Positions 51,749 through 59,806 of a stretch of DNA of 64,000 nucleotides are shown here, one piece after another. The notes under the pieces are model-generated. The model worked only from the letters and a program-made list of their open reading frames with translations, searched no databases and was not told where the DNA came from. The translations under genes were made by a program, and so were the position numbers. Source of the stretch: Pirellulales bacterium (GTDB lineage Bacteria; Planctomycetota; Planctomycetia; Pirellulales; DATAWG01); the NCBI GenBank assembly GCA_036267355.1, contig DATAWG010000130.1, forward strand, positions 22,097 through 86,096. The letters run 5' to 3'. Every line of letters begins with the position of its first letter. The stretch's first letter is position 1.

Positions 51749-52588
51749 ATGCGGCGTTCGCTTTATGGCGCTGCCATTTTTGCCGCGTTCGCGTTTACCG
51801 GGGCCGCAAACGCGGCGATCATCACTTCGTTGACCGATAGTTTTACGGGCACGTCGATCGATCCGACGAAATGGAATGCGATCGACAAGGGTCTCGAAAG
51901 CACCGGGCCGGCCGGTTACAACGCCCCGTCCGAATCGGCGGGCGGACTGAGCCTCGGTGGCACGACGAACAACTCCTATTGGTATGGCAGTTCCCTGGAA
52001 TCGGTGAATACGTTCTCCATCACTCAGCCGACGACGGTTTCCGTCGATCGCGTTTCGTTGAGCGGCAGCGGCAGCGCGTTTCGATCGAGCCTGTGGATTA
52101 TCGGCAGCGACGGAAACGACTACATCCAATTCGCCCAAGATCATTCCGAGTCGGGCTGGGAGATCAACGCCCTAGGCTCTCCGACGCAATCGGGAAACAC
52201 GGCCGGTGACACCACCTCCGCCGACACTCCCACCAATTCTGGCGAATCGATCGCGGCATTTAATGCCGCGCTGAACGACTTGGGATCCCACACGATGGAA
52301 CTGCAATTCACGCCGATCGCTGGAAACGAGGTCAGCATCCAACCGTTCTTGGACGGTATTGCCGGCCCAATCTATACGTTCTCGGATTGGACCTCGCCAG
52401 ACTTCAACGTCGTCTTGACGGGCCAGGCAAGAGCCAACGACGACACGGTCGATGCCGTGTTCGAGAATTTCAGCGCCGCCGTTGTCCCGGAACCGTCGTC
52501 GTTGACGCTCGCGCTGCTGGGATTTGCGGCGCTCGGCCTCGTCGTTCGAGTGCGGCGTAGCTCGCCTGTTTGCGCAGCTATTTCATAG
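51749..52588 (+). CDS. PEP-CTERM sorted protein, copy 1 of a tandem pair
   Basis: A 279-residue protein with signal peptide (LYGAAIFAAFAFTGAANA), a beta-sandwich-like mature part (SLTDSFTGTSIDPTKWNAID, FRSSLWIIGSDGNDYIQFAQ) and a PEP-CTERM end (VPEPSSLTLALLGFAALGLV, RVRR). It is a close paralogue of the next gene, with exactly the same length when the start is put at 51749; this alignment decides the start over the ATG at 51719. The fold resembles LamG/concanavalin-type modules, by pattern only. Confidence 0.85.
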   Translation: MRRSLYGAAIFAAFAFTGAANAAIITSLTDSFTGTSIDPTKWNAIDKGLESTGPAGYNAPSESAGGLSLGGTTNNSYWYGSSLESVNTFSITQPTTVSVDRVSLSGSGSAFRSSLWIIGSDGNDYIQFAQDHSESGWEINALGSPTQSGNTAGDTTSADTPTNSGESIAAFNAALNDLGSHTMELQFTPIAGNEVSIQPFLDGIAGPIYTFSDWTSPDFNVVLTGQARANDDTVDAVFENFSAAVVPEPSSLTLALLGFAALGLVVRVRRSSPVCAAIS

Positions 52589-52806
52589 TGCCGCACGAAT
52601 CGCCCGTCGGCTGATGGTAGCGGCTGATGTCTTGCTTGCGACACCAGCGTGCCTCGATTACCATAGCCAGATATTCAACGGTCCGGTCGTAGGGGGTCGC
52701 GCCGGCAGCGGGGAGTCTGGCGGTGAAAAATTGCCGGCGAATCGCTGTTTGGCGTCGACACGGTTGCGGCATGCGACGCTCCGCAGGCCTTTTGGAGGAA
52801 TTCTTG

Positions 52807-53646
52807 ATGAAAGCCGGATTCGGAATTGCAGCGGTGCTGGCGGCGCTTTGTTTCGGCACCGCGGCGAATGCGGCAATCATCACATCGTTGTCCGACAGTT
52901 TCACCGGCACGTCGGTCGACCTGACGAAGTGGAATGAGATCGACAAAGGCCTGCAAGAGACCGGGCCTGCCGGTTACAACGCGCCCTCCGAATCGGCCGG
53001 CGGCCTGAGCCTTGGCGGCACGGCGAATAACGGCTATTGGTATGGCAGTTCGCTCGAGTCGGTAAACGCATTTTCCATCACCCAGCCCACGATGGTGTCG
53101 GTCGATCGCGCCTCGCTGACCGGGAGTGGAACGGCGTATCGGTCGAGTCTGTGGATCATCGGCGGTGATGGCAACGACTACATCCACTTTTCGCAAGATG
53201 TCGCTGAGACTGGCTGGCAAATCAATGCCCAAGGCTTGTCCTCAGAATCGGGCGGCGCAGGCGACGCAGGTTCGCCCACGTACAACGGCGAAGGCGAAGG
53301 GATCACGGCCTTCAACTCCGTGGCGCCGGATCAAGGTTCCCACACGATGGAACTGCTGTTCACGCCGATATCGGGATCGGAGGTGAGCATTCAGCCGTTT
53401 TTGGATAACATCGCCGGCCCGGTTTACACGTTCGACGACTGGACTGCCACGGATTTCAACGTGATTTTGACGGGGCAGGCGCGAACCACGGACGATACGG
53501 TCGACGCGATATTCCAGAATTTCAATGCGGCCGTCGTGCCAGAACCATCCTCGCTGGTGCTTGCCGGGATCGGTGCTCTCGCTCTTTGCTTCGCGCTCCG
53601 TTGTTCTGCTTCACACGGTACTGGAATCCTGGGCCGATTGGGTTAG
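52807..53646 (+). CDS. PEP-CTERM sorted protein, copy 2 of a tandem pair
   Basis: A 279-residue paralogue of the gene before it. Signal peptide GFGIAAVLAALCFGTAANA; mature part begins AIITSLSDSFTGTSVDLTKW; PEP-CTERM end VPEPSSLVLAGIGALALCFA. GGAGGA lies 8 bases before the ATG. Most of the mature sequence is the same as in copy 1; differences cluster around residues 160-190 (a Gly/Ser/Thr-rich loop of different composition) and in the C-terminal helix. Confidence 0.87.
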   Translation: MKAGFGIAAVLAALCFGTAANAAIITSLSDSFTGTSVDLTKWNEIDKGLQETGPAGYNAPSESAGGLSLGGTANNGYWYGSSLESVNAFSITQPTMVSVDRASLTGSGTAYRSSLWIIGGDGNDYIHFSQDVAETGWQINAQGLSSESGGAGDAGSPTYNGEGEGITAFNSVAPDQGSHTMELLFTPISGSEVSIQPFLDNIAGPVYTFDDWTATDFNVILTGQARTTDDTVDAIFQNFNAAVVPEPSSLVLAGIGALALCFALRCSASHGTGILGRLG

Positions 53647-53683
53647 CCGTAACCCGATCGGGGGAATATCCACGACTGGAACT

Positions 53684-53764
53684 CGCAGACATTTCACCGC
53701 GGAGCAAAAGGCCGAGGCCGTTCGACGGCAAGTCCTCGCTTCGCTCCCGCGGCCGGCCGCGTAG
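53684..53764 (+). pseudogene. Scrap of an IS transposase OrfA N-terminus
   Basis: RRHFTAEQKAEAVRRQVL reads like the beginning of the helix-turn-helix OrfA of IS3/IS66-type elements, and stops after about 27 codons. No further transposase sequence or terminal repeats are visible. It sits behind the tandem PEP-CTERM pair. Confidence 0.4.
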
Positions 53765-53828
53765 GCGCGCCAGAAAAGTGGAACGTCGCCGGATTCGGCC
53801 CGGCGGTGCTCCTTCGGCCTAGCGATTG

Positions 53829-54464
53829 TCAGAGCTCGCTTCTACGCGTGCGATTTCGCGCGGCACCGAGAGTAAGGCCGAGTGCGCCGAGAGCAAGAAT
53901 CAGAATTGACGACGGCTCGGGAACCGAAACCGGCGATATCGAAACATTGTCGAGAACGCCGTCCTCTCCCGACGAATTGTTCGCCGGAAGATCGTAAAAC
54001 TCGAGCGTGTCTAAGTCGCCGTCTCCGACGAAGTCGAAACTGAAGGTTTGCAACGAACTGTAATTTCCAGTCGCGGTTTCAGAGCCCAACGAGCCGGCTT
54101 CGCCGACCACCGACGCCGCCAGCGATTGACTGCCCGTATTTGTCGTGTATTGGAACTGCACGTCGTACGTCAGGCCGAGAGTGCTCGTGAACGTTTGCGA
54201 CAGGGTGCCTCCCGCACTCGAATTCCCGCTGTTGAACGCGACGGCATGGTTGCCGTTCGTGGCCGAGCTGACAGGGGCACCGTAGTAGCCGCCCGAAACG
54301 TTGACGACAGAGATCGAGTCGCCGTTGGGCCCAGGATCGGCTGTCCAGGGAGAAAGATTTCCCGTTTCGAAGTCGCCGTTTGTAATGATGGTTCCGTTGG
54401 CTACCGATTGCAGCAAACCCGCGCAAATAAACAAGCTCGCAAGGATGGTAGCCGCAGCCTTCAT
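53829..54464 (-). CDS. PEP-CTERM sorted protein
   Basis: A 211-residue exported protein. Signal peptide: ATILASLFICAGLLQSVANG. The mature part begins TIITNGDFETGNLSPWTADP, typical of DUF642/CBM-like beta-sandwich modules. C-terminus: VPEPSSILILALGALGLTLG then RNRTRR. GAGGA stands about 7 bases before the ATG at 54464. The other PEP-CTERM genes of the island face it on the opposite strand. Confidence 0.88.
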   Translation of the reverse strand: MKAAATILASLFICAGLLQSVANGTIITNGDFETGNLSPWTADPGPNGDSISVVNVSGGYYGAPVSSATNGNHAVAFNSGNSSAGGTLSQTFTSTLGLTYDVQFQYTTNTGSQSLAASVVGEAGSLGSETATGNYSSLQTFSFDFVGDGDLDTLEFYDLPANNSSGEDGVLDNVSISPVSVPEPSSILILALGALGLTLGAARNRTRRSEL

Positions 54465-54824
54465 TGTTCGTCCTCAAAAAGAACAAGCCGCGCGTAGCGC
54501 AAGCCGGCGAATCAAACGCAACGCAAAGATTCGACTTTCCCCATTTGCGTCGAACCGTGTTTCACGGCCCCTGGCCCGCCCCCGATGCGGGCGCCCGCAA
54601 AGTACGGATGTGAGTTTAACTAGATGTTTTCGCCAGTCAATCCGTGTCCCCCAAGCGAGCGATCCGCGCCGAACACCGTCGTTTGGCCGGTGGGGTCGAG
54701 CTGGCCAACCGAAGGCTTGTCGGAATTGATCAGCGCGATCGGTTGGCCATGACAAACACGCGAATTTAAGGGGACGGGAGGACGGGAGTCAATGTAGCGA
54801 CACCCCTTCCCATGATCGACCTCC
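54465..54824. other. Gap with a half copy of family G
   Basis: At 54762-54780 stands one arm of the AATTTAAGGGGACGGGA element, followed by GGACGGGAG. The left end should carry the promoter of the PEP-CTERM gene. No gene seen. Confidence 0.5.
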
Positions 54825-56357
54825 TTATTCCTCAAATCCGAACATTGCCTCGAACAACTGGTCGGCTGCGTCGGATGCGCGGAGCGTTGCCGGGCCGGCG
54901 GCATGCAGGGTCGGCGACACTGACGGCGAAGCGACGACATTGGCGATGCTCGCTTTCATTGTGGTCGATGTCGTCGTGGTCGGCGTGGTGGTCGGCGTGG
55001 TTGTCGGCGTCACCGTTGCGACCAACGCCTTCGCTGGCGGCGTGGGGCTTATGCCGATGCCCGTGCCGGTCCCGATCGGGTTCACCGGCGGCGGAAGCCA
55101 CTCGCTGTGGGCCAGGTCGTTGACCAACAGGTTGGCGATCGGCGTGCCACGACCGGTGGTTTGATCGAAGCCGACCTTGGCGCTATAGGCGCCGGTGCTG
55201 CCGGTGGTGATGTCGTGGAAATCGCTCGATGGGAGTTGATAGATGTCGGCCACGGTGTTCGACAGCGTGTCGCCGCCCGACTGGGCACGTTCCTGGTTCG
55301 CCAGGGCGATGATCCCCGCCCACTGCGGCGCTCCGGCGCTTGTGCCGCTCGCGCTGTTCCAGTCGCCATTGTTCGAGTCGAAAACCCAGAAGCCGGCGGC
55401 GCCATAGGCAACGTCGGGCGTGGACCGCATCGAACTGGTGTCGAACCCGTTCTGATAGGCCGGCCGCGATTCGACGCCGCTGAACCCGCCGCCGCCGTCG
55501 CTCCATGCCGATTCAACGTCGTAAGACATCGACTGCCAATTGTTCGGCACGCTGGACGTCCCGACTTTCGTCGCTTCAGACGCCGTGATCACCGTGCCGC
55601 CCACTGCCAGAACATTCGGCGATGTCGACGGATAGATTACCCTTGATCCGACATCACCAGCCGACGAGACGAACGACACCGGCAGATGCCCTTGCGGTGT
55701 GACGAACGTGCCGCTGTCGTAATCGGTCTGGTTTTCACTGAACCACGAACTGGGGTTCCACGAACTCTCGAATTCCGGACCGCCAAAGCTCATCGAGACG
55801 ACGCTCACGCCGGCCGCGTTGCGGGCATAGTTGACCGCCGACATCAAGTCGTCGGTCGAATCGCTGGTGGCCTCGACGAGCAAGATATTCGCGGCCGGCG
55901 CGATGGCATGGGCCCATTCCACGTCGAGCGCTGTTTCGAGATCCCACTTCGCGTTGTTGGTGGTCGTGGTCTTGTGGATCGTAAGCTGGGCGTACGGCAA
56001 ACTGAACTCTGTGTCGAACGTTTGCAGGTCTTGGGCGATCGTCGGATCGTTATAGGCATCGACAATGGCGATCGTCGTGCCGGCGCCGTTGAGCGACAGC
56101 TTATCGAAGCCGTAGATCTGGCGGATTTGCAAAGGATTGAACGGGCCAGTGGTTGTCGCCGAGGAAAGCGGCGTAATCCCGCCGGCAATCGGCACGGCGG
56201 TTACCATCGGCTCCATGATCGACACGGCGGGCGGCGCCGGCGGCGCGTTGAGCGTGCTATTCGTGCTTGCGCTCATCATGGCGCGTGGTTCCAGGGCTTC
56301 GAAATTAAGCGCCCAGCGCTGCTTGCGTTCGGTTGAGCGGGAGTTGCGGCGAAGCAT
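54825..56357 (-). CDS. Secreted S53 (sedolisin-type) serine protease with LEPR N-terminus
   Basis: A 510-residue protein. It starts with the planctomycete LEPR-type sequence (RWALNFEALEPRAMMSA) in place of a classic signal peptide. The S53 catalytic set is complete: Glu and Asp in KWDLETALDVEWAHAIAPAA, the oxyanion Asp in VSSAGDVGSRV and the nucleophile Ser in SASGTSAGAPQWAGIIALAN. No large inhibitory pro-domain is present. The C-terminal 90 residues have a Thr/Pro-rich linker (TPTTTPTTTPTTTTSTT) and an acidic end (DAADQLFEAMFGFEE). AGGAGA lies about 9 bases before the ATG. Acidic-pH proteolysis at the cell surface is expected from the family. Confidence 0.9.
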   Translation of the reverse strand: MLRRNSRSTERKQRWALNFEALEPRAMMSASTNSTLNAPPAPPAVSIMEPMVTAVPIAGGITPLSSATTTGPFNPLQIRQIYGFDKLSLNGAGTTIAIVDAYNDPTIAQDLQTFDTEFSLPYAQLTIHKTTTTNNAKWDLETALDVEWAHAIAPAANILLVEATSDSTDDLMSAVNYARNAAGVSVVSMSFGGPEFESSWNPSSWFSENQTDYDSGTFVTPQGHLPVSFVSSAGDVGSRVIYPSTSPNVLAVGGTVITASEATKVGTSSVPNNWQSMSYDVESAWSDGGGGFSGVESRPAYQNGFDTSSMRSTPDVAYGAAGFWVFDSNNGDWNSASGTSAGAPQWAGIIALANQERAQSGGDTLSNTVADIYQLPSSDFHDITTGSTGAYSAKVGFDQTTGRGTPIANLLVNDLAHSEWLPPPVNPIGTGTGIGISPTPPAKALVATVTPTTTPTTTPTTTTSTTMKASIANVVASPSVSPTLHAAGPATLRASDAADQLFEAMFGFEE

Positions 56358-56764
56358 GAGAATGTCTCCTATGAAAAAATTGTTTTCTCGGAAAAAACGC
56401 CGGCGCGACTCCGGGCCAGCCATCGATCGACCGCACCGATTAAGAGACGTGCCGTCGCCTAATCCCGGCACGCTCGCCAACACTTAAGCAAAGCGGAATC
56501 GTCGCGGTGTTGTTACAAGCGGGGAACGAAACTTCGGATCAGGCCGTGGTGCAACGGTCAAAAGCTCTCCCGCGGAGCCGCGGAGACATGGAGGATGCAG
56601 AGAGCCCGGATCAGAGCGGCAAATCCCCCACGGGAGTCAATTCAACTGACACCCGTTCGCCCAAAGGCACGCAATCGACGGCGAACTCGCAGCGCTACAC
56701 GGGCAGACGGCGATTGCCAGTGGCACACCGACTCTTTCAGCTCGCTCGATCGTGCCATCTCCGG
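56358..56764. other. Gap of about 400 bases with repeat fragments
   Basis: CGCGGAGCCGCGGAGACATGG (about 56570) matches the GCGGAGNCGCGGAG words near 31040 and 33740, and GCCAGTGGCACAC (about 56717-56729) matches one part of family F. The promoter of the S53 protease gene is expected near 56360-56450. No gene seen. Confidence 0.5.
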
Positions 56765-58138
56765 CTATTTCAAGCGGCGGAGCGATTGCTCTAGATCATC
56801 GACCCGGTGTTCTAACTGCTGAACACGGCGTTCGAGAGCGTCGATTCGGGTCTTGTCGTCGGGCACGGGCAATTGGTTGGCCTGCGGGGCCGGCGGAGCG
56901 GGGACCGGACCGGCACTGATCGGACTGCCTCCGAGCAAGCCGCTCGAGCCCAATGCGACTTCCGCCAGCTTCACTTTCGCGTGCTGCTCGCTTCCCTCAT
57001 AGAAATAGGTGATTTCCACCTCGCGTCCAGGGCCGGCCTGACCGATCAATGCCGTCAGATCCTGCGGCAAACCGACAGCTTTGCCGTCGACGGCAGTGAT
57101 CACGGCGTCCAAAGGAATTCCTGCCACGGCCGCTGGAGAGCCAAGCGTGCGGGCGACAACCAGCGCGCCCTGCGTCGACGGCAACCGCAACCGCCGCTGA
57201 ATCTCGCCCGTCAGCGGGCGAGTTCGCACGCCGAGCAGCGGACGCCGCGACGGCGCGACGGTGGGCAAAGCCCGCGTTCCCAGTTGAATGCCCGAATCGG
57301 GTCCCGCCAAGTTTGGCAAACCGTTTGGGGCCGAACCATTGCTTGGCCCTCCGGGAAGCGGAGCGCCGCCTGGCAAAACATCGGCCGGGAATCGACCGGG
57401 TTCATTGGCTGGCGTTGGATTGCCGGGCGGCAAAGTATCCGGCAGCGGTCCAACAGGGGTTTCCGACCCGATTCCGCCTCCTGTGGCCGGTTCCGGCTGC
57501 GGATCGGGAATCTGACCGAATTTTTCGTATCGCCGCTGGCCGGTCGGCGGGCGAGTGCCAAGCGTGACCGCGATGGTTTGTTGCTGTCCGCCACGATCGA
57601 CGCCGAATGTCACCTTGCTGTTCGGAGCAAGCTTTTGCAGCAAGGGAAGCATATCGGTTTGGTTATGGACCGCCGTGCCGTTGAGGCTTGTGATTAGATC
57701 GCCGGACCGCAGTCCGCCGATGTCGGCGGGGCCGCCACTTTGCAATTCGACGACGCGCACTCCGGCCCCCTTTTCTTGCCGATCGTCGGTCACGACGCCC
57801 AAAAAGCCGGGTTCTGTTGCGGGCGGGCTGGCGCCGGTTCCATGCGGCGAAGCAGTCCTGCCCGGAGCGGCCGCGGTTGGCGCAGGTGCCCTCGGCGCCT
57901 TAGGCGCCGCCGGCACAGCGGGCGTCGCCGGCACAGCGGGCCCAGGAAGGTTCTGTGGGGGTTCGGGATTCGGCGGCGGCTTTGTGGCGCTATTTGACGG
58001 AGGCGATTGCGAATCCTGCGTCTGCTGTGCTTGAGCCATCGGAATGGCGAAAAGTAACAGCGCTCCGGCAACGAGGGTTAAAGGCGAGGGGCGCGGGGCG
58101 AGGGGCGCGGCGATCACCCAAAGATTTCGGCGATTCAT
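56765..58138 (-). CDS. Secreted two-PDZ protein with C-terminal coiled coil
   Basis: A 457-residue protein. Signal peptide up to AIPMAQA; within it APLAPRPSPLTL is encoded by the C-rich heptamer repeat. A Pro/Ala-rich linker leads to a first PDZ domain (residues about 108-195; PGFLGVVTDDRQEKGAGVRV, GGLRSGDLITSLNG), a second linker rich in Pro and Gly, a second PDZ (about 300-395; GALVVARTLGSPAAVAGIPL, DAVITAVDGKAVGL) and a final coiled coil (RIDALERRVQQLEHRVDDLE). No protease domain is present, so a scaffold role is likelier than HtrA activity. GGGAGC lies about 10 bases before the ATG. Confidence 0.85.
   Translation of the reverse strand: MNRRNLWVIAAPLAPRPSPLTLVAGALLLFAIPMAQAQQTQDSQSPPSNSATKPPPNPEPPQNLPGPAVPATPAVPAAPKAPRAPAPTAAAPGRTASPHGTGASPPATEPGFLGVVTDDRQEKGAGVRVVELQSGGPADIGGLRSGDLITSLNGTAVHNQTDMLPLLQKLAPNSKVTFGVDRGGQQQTIAVTLGTRPPTGQRRYEKFGQIPDPQPEPATGGGIGSETPVGPLPDTLPPGNPTPANEPGRFPADVLPGGAPLPGGPSNGSAPNGLPNLAGPDSGIQLGTRALPTVAPSRRPLLGVRTRPLTGEIQRRLRLPSTQGALVVARTLGSPAAVAGIPLDAVITAVDGKAVGLPQDLTALIGQAGPGREVEITYFYEGSEQHAKVKLAEVALGSSGLLGGSPISAGPVPAPPAPQANQLPVPDDKTRIDALERRVQQLEHRVDDLEQSLRRLK
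58073..58112 (-). repeat. C-rich heptamer tract inside the signal-peptide coding region
   Basis: On the minus strand GCGCCCCTCGCCCCGCGCCC and following bases repeat the CCCCTCG word within codons about 10-20 of the two-PDZ protein, and are translated as APLAPRPSPLTL. Confidence 0.7.
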
Positions 58139-58267
58139 GGGTCAAAGCTCCCGGGTATCATTCGATCGATTGTGAACTGCTTTCCGCGGCTCCACTCGGG
58201 GCGGAAGCTGGACGGCTTCTGATTATACGCCTCGCCGCCGATCATGCGAGCAAACTCCTACGCGCGC

Positions 58268-58346
58268 AACCCCCTCGCCCCTCGCCCCTCGCCCCTCGCC
58301 CCTCGCCCCTCGCCCCTCGCCCCTCGCCCCTCGCCCCTCGCCCCTA
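58268..58346 (+). repeat. CCCCTCG heptamer array upstream of the carbonic anhydrase gene
   Basis: About eleven nearly perfect 7-base units. It ends 38 bases before the ATG at 58385. It is the most regular of the C-rich tracts in the window. Confidence 0.9.
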
Positions 58347-58384
58347 CATTGCATCTTCCTCCCCTGCATGCTACGACAACACCT

Positions 58385-58963
58385 ATGTCGATCCTGCATG
58401 AAATCTTGAACTACAACGGCCAGTTCGTCGCCCGCCGCGAATACGAGCCGTTTCGCACCGACAAGTTTCCCGACAAACGGCTTGTCGTGCTCACCTGCAT
58501 GGATACCCGGCTGATCGAGTTATTGCCGCGGGCGATGAACCTGCACAACGGCGATGTAAATGTGATCAAAAATGCCGGAGCGATTGTCTCGCATCCGTTT
58601 GGCAGCGTGATGCGGAGCCTGCTGGTGGCGGTGTACGAGTTGAAGGCGACGGAAGTGGCCGTGGTGGGGCATTACGGCTGCGGCATGACGGGCCTGAGCT
58701 GCACGAAAGTGTTGCAAAAGGCGATCGAGCGGGGGGCATCGCCCGAAATGCTGCAAACGCTCGAACATGCCGGGATCGACCTAAAGACTTGGCTCACCGG
58801 TTTCGACGCTCCGGAAGACGGCGTGCGGCGCAGCGTGACAATCATTCGCCAGCATCCACTATTGCCGAAAGACGTGCTGGTACACGGGCTTATGATCTGC
58901 CCCGAAACCGGCCGCCTCGACGTGCTCAGCGACGGCTTAGCGGCGAATGCCGGAACCTCGTAG
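58385..58963 (+). CDS. Beta-class carbonic anhydrase
   Basis: A 192-residue zinc enzyme that interconverts CO2 and bicarbonate. Motifs: VVLTCMDTRLIELLP (first zinc Cys and the Asp-Arg pair), VIKNAGAIVSHPFGSVMRSL and VVGHYGCGMTGLS (zinc His and Cys). The length and layout fit the shorter YbcF/type-II-like branch. ATG at 58385 begins the conserved part; the open frame upstream only translates the repeat. It is followed by the tetR-efflux group but with a 170-base gap. Confidence 0.92.
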   Translation: MSILHEILNYNGQFVARREYEPFRTDKFPDKRLVVLTCMDTRLIELLPRAMNLHNGDVNVIKNAGAIVSHPFGSVMRSLLVAVYELKATEVAVVGHYGCGMTGLSCTKVLQKAIERGASPEMLQTLEHAGIDLKTWLTGFDAPEDGVRRSVTIIRQHPLLPKDVLVHGLMICPETGRLDVLSDGLAANAGTS

Positions 58964-59131
58964 CGGCAAGTTCTTGCAGAATCGCTCCTAGAACGCACCG
59001 CATTTGCCGTTTTGCGCCGGCTGCCGCGTCAAATTGATCTTGATCCGAACAGGAATTTGGCAAATAATATTGTGACTGACGAGTCCGTTAACTAAACGAT
59101 CGCGTTCGAGAAGCCGCTTCAAGGGTTGTAA

Positions 59132-59806
59132 ATGTCTGCCACCGCCAAGAAGGGACCCGGCCGGCCGAAAGACGCGCAGCTTCCCGAGCGCCGCCGCGAG
59201 GAAATCCTCGATGCGGCCGCTACGCTGTTCGCCCAGCACGGCTATCGAAACACCGACATGGAATATGTCGCCCAAGCCCTCAGTATTGCCAAAGGCACGA
59301 TCTACCGCTATTTCGCCAGCAAGGAAGAACTCTTTCTCGCGGCCGCCGACCGCGGCATGCGGCGGGCCGGCGACTTTGTCGACGCCAGCATCGTCGCCGA
59401 CGCCGATCCGCTGGAGCGCATGGCCCATGCCGTGCGGGCATATCTGACGTTTTTCCGCAATCATCCGCAATTTGTCGAACTGTTGATTCAGGAGCGGGCC
59501 GAATTTCGCGACCGGCCGCAACAAACCTATTTCGCCTATCGCGATCGGCGGATGGCCCCGTGGCGCGAGGTGTTCCGAGGGCTGATCGCCCAGGGGCGGA
59601 TTCGCCAGCTTCCGCCCGAACAGATTGTCACCGTGCTATGCAATTTGGTTTACGGCACGATGTTCACCAATTATTTCACCGGCCAGCAAGACCCGCCCGA
59701 GCGGCAAGCGGCCGACATCATGGACATCGTGCTCAACGGACTCTTGACCGGCCGGCAATCGAATCCTTTGCCGGCGTCGGCCAGCGAGGCTCGACATGAA
59801 GGTTGA
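59132..59806 (+). CDS. TetR family transcriptional regulator
   Basis: A 224-residue regulator. The DNA-binding part (about 20-65) reads RREEILDAAATLFAQHGYRN then YVAQALSIAKGTIYRYFASK. The ligand-binding part is helical and contains RAYLTFFRNHPQFVELLIQE. It overlaps the membrane fusion gene by 11 bases and likely represses the efflux operon it begins. Its ligand is unknown. Confidence 0.92.
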   Translation: MSATAKKGPGRPKDAQLPERRREEILDAAATLFAQHGYRNTDMEYVAQALSIAKGTIYRYFASKEELFLAAADRGMRRAGDFVDASIVADADPLERMAHAVRAYLTFFRNHPQFVELLIQERAEFRDRPQQTYFAYRDRRMAPWREVFRGLIAQGRIRQLPPEQIVTVLCNLVYGTMFTNYFTGQQDPPERQAADIMDIVLNGLLTGRQSNPLPASASEARHEG

